Below, piece by piece: positions 20,923 to 28,194 of a stretch of DNA of 64,000 nt (the first letter of the stretch is position 1; each line of letters starts with the position of its first letter). Source of the stretch: Histomonas meleagridis (taxonomy: Eukaryota; Parabasalia; Tritrichomonadida; Dientamoebidae); NCBI GenBank assembly GCA_020186115.1, contig WSYJ01000002.1:124001-188000 (forward strand), read 5' to 3'. The notes under the pieces are model-generated. The model was not told the DNA's origin. It was given only the letters and a program-made list of their open reading frames with translations, and made no database searches. A program made the translations under genes and the position numbers.

Positions 20923-21519
20923 ATGTCTATTGTTATTGACGGAAAGGGCCATGTTTCAGGCCGCTTAGCAGGTGTCATTGCCAAACAACTCCTCAATGGA
21001 AGGAAAATCGTTGTTGTTCGTGCCGAAAGCATCGTTACAACAGGTGACCACCGTTTCAATTATCATAAATACCGCCGTTTCTTAAGAAAGACAACCAACT
21101 CAAACCCACGCCATGGTCCATTCCATGAACGTGCACCAGCTGAAATATTCTCTCGCACAGTTCGCGGTATGGTTAATTATAAAACAGCCCGTGGTGCAGC
21201 AGCCTTTGCTAGACTTAAGGTTTACGAAGGCATCCCAGAGAAGTACGAAGGAGTAAAGAAACTTGTTGTCCCAACTGCTCTTCGTGTAGTTGCAATTCGC
21301 ACTGATCGCCCAGTTACAACACTTGGAAAGATTTCTACAACATTCGGATGGAAATATGGTCATGTTGTCAAGGCTCTTGAAGAAAAGAGAATTGCTAAAG
21401 CAGCAGAATTACATGAAGCAAAGAAGGCAGAAAAGGAAAAGAAACAACGCGCCATTGCAGCTGCTAACAAGCAGTTAGGTGCTGCAGCTGTTAAATTCCT
21501 CGAAACATACGTCGAGTAA
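20923..21519 (+). CDS. RPL13A: Large-subunit ribosomal protein uL13 (RPL13A)
   Basis: A 198-residue cytosolic 60S protein. The N-terminal uL13 domain is clear: VIDGKGHVSGRLAGVIAKQLL, IVVVRAESI, RKTTNSNPRHGPFHERAPAEIFSRTVRGM and TARGAAAFARLKVYEGIPEKY. The C-terminal basic helix (KRIAKAAELHEAKKAEKEKK) is the eukaryotic extension, which lengthens uL13 to about 200 residues. Codon use is richer in C/G-ending codons than neighbouring genes, as expected for a highly expressed gene. The ATG at 20923 matches the conserved N-terminus; TTG at 20905 is upstream leader. It sits alone between the two arms of the inverted duplication, so recombination between the arms would flip it. Confidence 0.96.
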   Translation: MSIVIDGKGHVSGRLAGVIAKQLLNGRKIVVVRAESIVTTGDHRFNYHKYRRFLRKTTNSNPRHGPFHERAPAEIFSRTVRGMVNYKTARGAAAFARLKVYEGIPEKYEGVKKLVVPTALRVVAIRTDRPVTTLGKISTTFGWKYGHVVKALEEKRIAKAAELHEAKKAEKEKKQRAIAAANKQLGAAAVKFLETYVE

Positions 21520-21892
21520 ACTTGATTGCATTAAAATAATTTTCAACTTTTTAAAATGAGTACGATTAAAATTAAAAGAAAAAATTTGTAACTTTTGTTC
21601 AGATGAAACCAAAATTCAGATTCGAAAAGGATTAACACATAATAAAAATAAAAAAATATAAAAGATATATAATCATTAAAAAATTCCTTTGTTTAAGGAA
21701 ATCCAACAACAAAAAGTGATTTAGAAACGTATAAGCTATAAAACGAGAAAAAAATAATTGAATTGATTTACCTGATCTCATTTAAAATCACCAGAAAATA
21801 TTCTCAATATGATTTATATTTGGTTTTTATGTTTGACTCAAGGATTTTAAGCTGATAAAAGCTTTGTATATTAATATCTTTTTTTGTAATAT
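21520..21892. other. Spacer after uL13
   Basis: AT-rich sequence with AATAAAAATAAA-like strings soon after the uL13 stop; no gene seen. Confidence 0.45.
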
Positions 21893-21977
21893 ATAATGAA
21901 AAAAAAACAATTTTACGATAGAAAGAAGTTTATTTAATATTTTATAATGAAATATAATATAACATATTATAAAAAAA

Positions 21978-22568
21978 TTAGAAATCAATGAATGATAAAT
22001 TGAATTCATCTGGATAGAAGAATTCGAAATCTTCAAATATGTTATCTTCTTCTGGTGTTATAATTGTTGTTGCTGGTGAAGAATAAACATTTTCTTGTGT
22101 TGGTGATCTTTCAACTGGAACTTCATTTTGTGTTTGTGCCTGTGTTTGTGTTTGTTCACTTGGGAATAAAAGAAGTCCTTTCTTCATTTTTCGCATTAAA
22201 ACTTGATATCTGTTTTTAACCATGGCATCTGTTCGATGATCAAAGAATTTAGAAATTTTAACCCACTTACTACCAAGTTCACGTTGTTTGGACAATAATA
22301 ATTTATCTTCTTCTTCACTCCATGGTGATGTATTAAGTGAAGGTGACAAGTAATAACTCCAGCGTTCTTTACATTGACGTGCATTACGTCCTGGCATCTC
22401 TTGTGAAATTGCAACCCAATCATTATCGCCTAAACGTGTAACAATTTCTTTTAAGCGTTCATCTTCTTCTTCACTAAACTTACTATGTGGTTTAAAGCTT
22501 CGATTATTAATACCATTGTTGAATTGTGTAAATTCATTTTGTTGTTCATATGAATTTATAAAATACAT
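21978..22568 (-). CDS. R2R3-type Myb protein, right copy
   Basis: The 196-residue protein is the inverted-duplicate partner of the gene at 19432 and has the same two Myb repeats, Q/T-rich linker and acidic aromatic tail. Differences seen: WVAIS in place of WAVIS in repeat 1, and NTS for NIS between the repeats; no frame damage. Both copies being open suggests either a very recent duplication, gene conversion between arms, or selection on both. Its upstream region keeps the TGACTTGTT repeat set in the same relative position. Expression from both copies would be hard to separate by short reads because the arms are nearly the same. Confidence 0.9.
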   Translation of the reverse strand: MYFINSYEQQNEFTQFNNGINNRSFKPHSKFSEEEDERLKEIVTRLGDNDWVAISQEMPGRNARQCKERWSYYLSPSLNTSPWSEEEDKLLLSKQRELGSKWVKISKFFDHRTDAMVKNRYQVLMRKMKKGLLLFPSEQTQTQAQTQNEVPVERSPTQENVYSSPATTIITPEEDNIFEDFEFFYPDEFNLSFIDF

Positions 22569-22629
22569 TCTAATATAAAAATGATATTAATATTTTCTTC
22601 TTGTTCATCTTGAGTTTTTGAATGCGGTT

Positions 22630-22987
22630 GACAATGAACAAATCATTTTTCATACAAAAATATTGAGAAGAATTGAACGAAATGACAACCAACAAGTCAT
22701 TATTTCAAATAAAGTTGTTAAAACCAGAAAGTGACTTATCATTTTGACAACAAACAAGTCATTATCCGTCATAAACCATATAAAAAGCTAAAAAGTGTAT
22801 TACCGATAGGACAATGAACAAGTCATTATCTGCCATAAACCAAACAAATCATAAAAGTGCTATTCTTGGCTTCTTATTGAATAATCGTAAAGTATACAAA
22901 ATATTTGATTATTTTGGCAACAAACAAGTCATTATATGTCATTCCAGGGTGCCTCGTTCTATCAACATCGTCATTTAACAAGTCATT
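22630..22987 (-). repeat. TAATGACTTGTTNNTTGTC repeat set (right arm)
   Basis: Minus-strand copies near 22630 (degenerate), 22684, 22746, 22810, 22916 and 22977, mirroring the left arm set and upstream of the right Myb gene. Substitutions between arms fall mostly outside the cores by eye. Confidence 0.8.
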
Positions 22988-23358
22988 AAACGGAAAAAAT
23001 AATTATATAAACATTTCAAAAATGAATTAATATCGGTTATTTAAACATGCGATCAATACACAATTCAGTTCATGATGAAGAAAATGACTTGAATTAAAGT
23101 AACATAAAATTATTATATAATAAAATAAGTATACTTTCAAGATTTTTTTTAAATAAATTTTAAAAGAAATTTTGGAATTATTTTAAAAATAATTTTCATA
23201 CCAATTTTTATTTTTATATTTGAAATCTAATAAATAGATAGAAATGTGATTTTTTCTGTTAAAGAATTGCAAAATACAAAACTAAAACATTTATTAAGTT
23301 TCGAATTATAAAGAAGAGAACATTTCGTATGCATCAAATCGTTTATAATTTTATCCGC

Positions 23359-23577
23359 TCACGCATCAGCTGTGTCACTTGTCTTTTTCGCTCCCAAAAT
23401 CCATCCCACGACAGCTGCCAACGCAACCGCAGCCGCAATCATCGCAACTGCATATCCTGGCACATTCCCAGCCGATGCGTCATCTACCCTGTACCCCATC
23501 GGCGGTATGTCTTCATAATTATCCGATCCGAAATTCACAGTAACTTTGAAGTTATTTGCAAAAGTTGTTTGTTGCAC
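23359..23577 (-). pseudogene. Truncated C-terminus of glycosidase-like surface protein
   Basis: A minus-strand fragment of ~72 codons equal to the last part of the pseudogene at 16300-18621: TFANNFKVTVNFGSDNYEDI, then the transmembrane helix and a tail. A missing T shifts the tail to GAKKTSDTADA instead of GSEKDK. There is no start or upstream coding region because the inverted duplication ends at 23600. Confidence 0.85.
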
Positions 23578-23825
23578 AGTTCGATCCTTTGTTATGTATT
23601 TAAATATACAAACGTTCAGTAGTCATTTCGAAATTTTAATGTATTAATTTCATCAAATTAAATTTCTTACTTTAACACTTGAGGGGGAAGCATTTTGGAA
23701 AGCATCACATCCACTATAACTCTTATATAATCGCTACATAACATACTATAAATACTTGTATACCTAACTTTTGGGAATTAACATGAATTAGCATATGTAA
23801 ATGGTACGTTTTTAGTGTATCTGGG

Positions 23826-24137
23826 TTATTTATGTTGTAGTTGAGGGAGAGAATTTGATGATGATGATGAATTTGATTTTTCAAAATCTTGTTGTGATAT
23901 TTTGTTGAATTCTTCATAAGCCATTCTAACAGTGTCCCTTTTAAGCATATCGATAAGTTGAATTCTTGATTGAATTCCTCTTAAAAGATGTGCTTTCTGT
24001 TTTTCAAGGGATTCTTTTTCTTCTTTCAGTTCCTTTTCTTTTGCTTTGCTATTTTTTTGAAGTTCATTGAGTTCATTTTTTTTCTTTTCGATAATTTGTT
24101 GAAGTTCTTCTTCAGACATAAAAATTTCACATAACAT
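23826..24137 (-). CDS. Small coiled-coil protein, unrecognised
   Basis: This 103-residue frame is dominated by a charged heptad-rich coiled coil (EEELQQIIEKKKNELNELQK to EKESLEKQKAHLL, residues ~9-60), followed by a helix (SRIQLIDMLKRDTVRMAYEEF) and a serine/asparagine-rich tail. No enzyme motif. The size and pattern resemble small coiled-coil subunits of trafficking or kinetochore complexes, but I do not recognise a family. In-frame ATGs are at 24137 and 24119; the frame can be read further upstream only from TTG. The gene is divergent from the Rab gene whose ATG is at 24162, leaving 24-42 bases for both 5' ends. Confidence 0.6.
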   Translation of the reverse strand: MLCEIFMSEEELQQIIEKKKNELNELQKNSKAKEKELKEEKESLEKQKAHLLRGIQSRIQLIDMLKRDTVRMAYEEFNKISQQDFEKSNSSSSSNSLPQLQHK

Positions 24138-24161
24138 GTCTATAAGCTTTGGGTTCAAAAA

Positions 24162-24884
24162 ATGACAAACTCTCTGTCAATCTCAGATTTACCAGCCCCA
24201 GGCAAATACCATCAATTTCACCCTGAGTATACGAGCGAAACGTTGTCTTCTTTCTCTTGTCCTCGTCCGATTTCAATGAAGTTAATTTTTTTAGGCGATG
24301 TTGCTGTAGGTAAAACATGTCTTGTCAATAGGATTGTAAAGGGAACATACAATGAGTCATATAAACAAACTGTAGGAGCTCAATTCTTGCCAATTCAAAC
24401 CCAAATCAATGGAAATGATATCAAAGTACAAGTTTGGGATACATCAGGGCAAGACGACTACTTCACTGTTGTCCGTGCATACTTTCGTGGAGCTAATTTT
24501 GCTTTTCTATGCTTTGATCTTTCCAGACCAGAAACATTTGATAATCTCGAAAAATGGTATCAACGTGCAATAGAAAATGCATCAGAAATCAAGTTCTTCT
24601 TTCTTGTTGGTTGTAAATCAGATCTCCCACAAAAGGTTGAAGAAACTCAAATCAATGAATTTGCCAAGAAGAACCAAATGGAATATTTTTCTGTATCCTC
24701 CAAAAGCAACGTCGGAACTGCTGAGCTTATAAAGCGTGGATGTTTCTTGACTGCTGTGAGCATTGGATCAAATATAAAAGTTCCAAAAACAGTAACAGTG
24801 CAAGCAAAAGAGCAGAACGAAACACCGCAAACAGTGGACATTACTCACAGCGAAAATTCGAAAAAGAAAGGATGTTGTAATTAA
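24162..24884 (+). CDS. Rab-like small GTPase with N-terminal extension
   Basis: A 240-residue Ras-superfamily protein. After ~38 extra residues (SISDLPAPGKYHQFHPEY...) comes the G domain: P-loop GDVAVGKTC near 46, G2 TVGAQF, G3 WDTSGQDDY with Gln, G4 altered to GCKSD (Asn replaced by Cys) and G5 SSKS. It ends KKKGCCN, a polybasic/dicysteine tail for prenylation. WDTSGQ with the RAYFRGANFAFLCFDLSRPETF stretch suits the Rab branch. The change in NKxD may weaken guanine specificity, though related Rabs sometimes tolerate it. ATG 24162 follows TCAAAAA. The stop is TAAATAAA, overlapping a likely poly(A) signal. Confidence 0.87.
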   Translation: MTNSLSISDLPAPGKYHQFHPEYTSETLSSFSCPRPISMKLIFLGDVAVGKTCLVNRIVKGTYNESYKQTVGAQFLPIQTQINGNDIKVQVWDTSGQDDYFTVVRAYFRGANFAFLCFDLSRPETFDNLEKWYQRAIENASEIKFFFLVGCKSDLPQKVEETQINEFAKKNQMEYFSVSSKSNVGTAELIKRGCFLTAVSIGSNIKVPKTVTVQAKEQNETPQTVDITHSENSKKKGCCN

Positions 24885-25362
24885 ATAAAGTATCTAACAA
24901 ATTGAACAATTTATTAATTTTAAGTCATTAGTATTACGATCAAAAAGTGGATATTGTGTAATATTTAACTTTGGAATTAGCAAAGTCTTAACTTCTTTAT
25001 TCATAAAGAATATGGTAATTGTTAAAGTTTTACTCAGAATAATGAGGAGTGATTTGCAATTTCGAATTAAAGTGGTATAAATTGCTTCTGATTCAATTAT
25101 ATGTATGTTTCTGTTTAAGGCGAATGAAAGAAATATATGAAAAAAGAAAAGTTTTCTAAAAATCAACAAAAACATAATAAATTTAAAAATAATACAATAT
25201 TTCAACATTTTTCCCCATTAATTGGAAATGATTTAAAATAAATTTTAATTATCTAATAAAACACTTTGATATCTTTAGATTTATATTGAGGCTAAAAAAT
25301 GTAATATTTTTATTCCCACTTATAACTTTAACATTTACTAATGTTCCATTGGAAAGCTTTGA
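24885..25362. other. Convergent spacer, no gene supported
   Basis: AT-rich spacer between two convergent GTPase genes. A 104-codon minus frame (24894-25208) lacks recognisable domains and is rejected as a gene. Confidence 0.45.
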
Positions 25363-25962
25363 TCATTTTGTACAGCCGCATCTATCTTGTAGAAGCATTT
25401 CATTTACCATTATGTTGAGAGCTTCGTTTATTTTAAACGAATACTTGGTTGACACTTCTTGGAAATGTGCTCCGAACCTACGGGAAATAGCTTCGCCTTC
25501 TTCTGTTTTGACAACTCGAGAACTTTCTAAGTCACATTTATTTCCAATTATTAATAGACACATGTCTGAAGTAATTGGCACCTTGGCATTGATACATTCT
25601 ATCCAACGTGAAATATTATCGAATGATTTTCGATTGGTTATGTCATAAAAAACAAAAATACCTCTTGCTCCTCGAATAAAAGATCGTATAACTGAAAATA
25701 TTTCACTCATAATACTGGGGTTTTCCCAAAATTGTAATATGATGTTTGACTTATCATCTATATTAATTTCTTTTGTTTTATAGCTATAGCCAATTGTACT
25801 TGGAATATCATCTTCAAACAGGGCATAGGCCAACTGGTTGGCAAAGTGTGTTTTACCTGTATTTCTGTCTCCTATTATCACTATCTTGTATCTGAGATCT
25901 TGTTTTCCTTTCATTTTGAAAAGGCGGTTATGAACTGTCACTTTTTTATATATGCCAGCCAT
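25363..25962 (-). CDS. Divergent Rab-like GTPase lacking a normal G3 motif
   Basis: A 199-residue Ras-superfamily protein. The P-loop GDRNTGKTH, a switch I Thr (PSTIGYSY), G4 NKCD and a Rab-like SFDNISRWIECI are present. At G3, where WDTAGQE is expected, the protein reads QFWENPSIMSEIF: the Asp is Glu and the Gly and Gln are missing. Loss of the G3 Gly/Gln would alter or abolish GTP hydrolysis, so it may be a locked or nucleotide-independent GTPase. The tail RCGCTK offers two cysteines for prenylation. The frame is intact and start ATG at 25962 is the first. A sequence error is unlikely to make this coherent replacement. Confidence 0.8.
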   Translation of the reverse strand: MAGIYKKVTVHNRLFKMKGKQDLRYKIVIIGDRNTGKTHFANQLAYALFEDDIPSTIGYSYKTKEINIDDKSNIILQFWENPSIMSEIFSVIRSFIRGARGIFVFYDITNRKSFDNISRWIECINAKVPITSDMCLLIIGNKCDLESSRVVKTEEGEAISRRFGAHFQEVSTKYSFKINEALNIMVNEMLLQDRCGCTK

Positions 25963-26302
25963 AATTTCTTAACTTTACTTATTCAGCTTCGCCCCATTTT
26001 GGTCTCGTTCGAGGATGAATACAAAATCTAACTCTTTTATTTTAGTAAATTGTTGATTAATATGTACAAGAATAAAATTATATTTAAAATGGGAATAACT
26101 ACAAGTTATTGAATATACAGTTTAAGCAAGTTAAGAGAAAATTTATTTTCCATTCGAATCATTTACATACAAAATATTGAAGTAATATATTAAAACATAA
26201 TAACAAAGTAAACATTGTTTTGTGCTTTATATTTTCAAAATTATTTCTGTTTCGATTTTCATCTTCATAAAACAAAACATTTCATTTAGTTGTCATGTTT
26301 AT
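25963..26302. other. Intergenic spacer
   Basis: AT-rich spacer of 340 bases between two minus-strand genes; no feature supported. Confidence 0.4.
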
Positions 26303-27703
26303 CTATTGCTTATTTTGAACAGTACATTTTTCTTCTTTAATTGGCTTATTTCCTTGGAAATGGGAAGCCACAATGCATTGTTTTAACTTTGACCCAGCGA
26401 ATATTACTGAATCTGATTCGACCAAACAGTCATTTAATTCTGCATTTTCTTGAACAGTAACTCCTTCAAAGAGCACTGTATTTATAATCTTTGCACCTTT
26501 TCCTATCCTACAGTTCTTTCCTATGACGGATCTTTGGATTGTTACGTTTTCATTTGGAATATGTAAATTATCACCATAAACATTACATGGGACAAATCTA
26601 AATGTGTTATGCACATTAATGTCCCTTCCAACATAATACCCATTGGTGTTTTCCCCATGAGGAATGAACCCTTTTAAGCGGCCGGAGCCGCACATCAAAT
26701 TTGCCAAGAAAAGTGACGCGTAATCAGTAACTCGAAAAGCGAAGTTATCATCGCCAATACAGTAGATAGATGCCTTATGAGCACGCTTACGATGTAAGAT
26801 TCGGTTATTAGCAAATTGGGCTGATTCGGCTTCTTCTCGACATAAATATGGAATGAGTTCGGACTCAATGGAATGGATTTTTTGATTGTCAGATACATCC
26901 TCTTTAAGAAGTGAAACACATTTGGGTGACAAAATATAGGCATTTGTGAGTTGCATCGAGGAATCAATAATTAATGACTTGTTGTTATGAAGAAAGACAT
27001 CTTGAATTTCCATACCTTCACTGCTTTCGTCAGCGGAAAAGTCTGATGAGGCAATTGATTCAAATGATTCATCGCGATTGACAAGAGCTTGTTTGAGAGA
27101 AAGATCGAGATCTTCGTTAAGCGATTCGCGGTCAGACAGAAGAGTAACAAGGTTCGTGGGTTCGTTTTCGGGATATACAAAATATCTTGTTCCATATGGA
27201 TTTCGGACATTAATCATATAACCTGGAACCTTAGATTTAGACTTATCAAGTCCATGTTTGGTAGCAATAACAGTGATTTCTGAGCGAGATGATATGTGAA
27301 AATCAATAATTTCTGTCAAATTGACAGATGTTAATAAATCAATTGGAAAAACAAAAGTGTATTTATCTGTTCCAATCTTACGAATTATCTCTCCTGTAGT
27401 GAATGTACCATCAACTGGAAGAAGAGAGAGATTTATATTTAAATTATTATGTGAAGTGTATTGAGCAAGATAATCTTCATATTCTTTGTTGTCTTTACTT
27501 AAACAAACAAGCGTTATGTTGATCAAGCCGCATTTTTCGAATTGTTTAAAAATATGGTGGGCGATTGGCTTATTCCCTATTGTAACACGACCAAAAAGTT
27601 TTTCACTTACTGCTTCACGTGTAAATGGAGGCCTGTTTGCCATAATAATAACATTTATGTTAGAATATGGTGACTTGTGCAGAACTTGTGGTTCAGAGAT
27701 CAT
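26303..27703 (-). CDS. eIF2B gamma subunit
   Basis: The 466-residue protein has an N-terminal nucleotidyltransferase-like fold (residues ~15-200: VIIMANRPPFTREAV, KPIAHHIFKQFEKCG, DLLTSVNLTEIIDFH) without the usual pyrophosphorylase GGxGTRL signature, a variable acidic linker (~205-240: SFESIASSDFSADESSEGME), and a C-terminal left-handed beta-helix with hexapeptide repeats (VTIQRSVIGKNCRIGKGAKIINTVLFEGVTVQ..., key residues IGKNCRIGKGAKI). This order and SVIGKNCRIG-type repeats are typical of eIF2B-gamma, part of the guanine exchange factor for eIF2 in translation initiation. eIF2B-epsilon is excluded because no C-terminal W2 domain is present. ATG at 27703 is the first in frame. Confidence 0.82.
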   Translation of the reverse strand: MISEPQVLHKSPYSNINVIIMANRPPFTREAVSEKLFGRVTIGNKPIAHHIFKQFEKCGLINITLVCLSKDNKEYEDYLAQYTSHNNLNINLSLLPVDGTFTTGEIIRKIGTDKYTFVFPIDLLTSVNLTEIIDFHISSRSEITVIATKHGLDKSKSKVPGYMINVRNPYGTRYFVYPENEPTNLVTLLSDRESLNEDLDLSLKQALVNRDESFESIASSDFSADESSEGMEIQDVFLHNNKSLIIDSSMQLTNAYILSPKCVSLLKEDVSDNQKIHSIESELIPYLCREEAESAQFANNRILHRKRAHKASIYCIGDDNFAFRVTDYASLFLANLMCGSGRLKGFIPHGENTNGYYVGRDINVHNTFRFVPCNVYGDNLHIPNENVTIQRSVIGKNCRIGKGAKIINTVLFEGVTVQENAELNDCLVESDSVIFAGSKLKQCIVASHFQGNKPIKEEKCTVQNKQ

Positions 27704-27899
27704 TTAAAGTCTGGACCTTATGTAAAGTTTTGAAAATAAAAATAAAAAAAATCTATCTGAAGGGAATTGAACCATGCTCTTTAGCTATTTTCATACGAAG
27801 ATGTTGAAATGATCCCTGCAAACCACACCTCAAAAAATCTTTTAAGTTTATTTATTAACAAATTTTATTATTATTATTAAGAACTTATTACCTAATTTT

Positions 27900-28172
27900 T
27901 ACCTTATAAGTGGTAAAACAGAACATCATAAGAAACAAGCTCAAGAAGAAGTTATTCCAAATGAAAAGCACAAAAGGGTTTTGATGTATGTTATAAATAT
28001 TTATTTGGTATTTATTTTAATATCTCAAAATAATATTTGGAAATTATCTAAAATATTTCATGCAGCAATTATTATTGCGTCTTTCATTTATCATATAGAT
28101 ATAATTAAATGGGAAAACTGCAACTTGAAAGAGTCATTTTTTGAAATTTCAAATTCTTTTTATAATTATTAA
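27900..28172 (+). pseudogene. Degenerate ankyrin unit with the 39-kb-type spacer
   Basis: Around 27990-28075 the sequence ATATTTATTTGGTATTTATTTTAATA...AATAATATTTGGAAATTAT is the same spacer found four times at 39.4-39.98 kb, and is followed by GCAGCAATTATTATTGCG (Ala-Ala-Ile-Ile-Ile-Ala), matching the TALILAS start of an ankyrin repeat. Preceding codons are a weak match to an ankyrin repeat end. The 63-codon frame has no support as a gene. Confidence 0.6.
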
Positions 28173-28194
28173 AACAAAAAGAACTTACTAAATT

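Larger units (their letters stand above)
21893..23600 (-). repeat. Right arm of ~1.7 kb inverted duplication
   Basis: Reverse complement of 18394-20106. It ends at 23600 inside a sequence equal to the interior of the glycosidase-like pseudogene, so the duplicated gene fragment here has no 5' part. Short indels include one fewer T in the run that encodes the membrane helix end, which changes the frame of the tail. Confidence 0.9.

Noticed and set aside
24894-25208. 104-codon minus-strand frame
   Set aside because: Hydrophobic start and random-looking sequence; no homology that I recognise. Could be a remnant but I have no support.
27740-27830. Possible tRNA on the minus strand (GGTTCAATTCC followed by T-rich stretch)
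   Set aside because: The T-arm stem does not pair and no acceptor or anticodon stem can be drawn.
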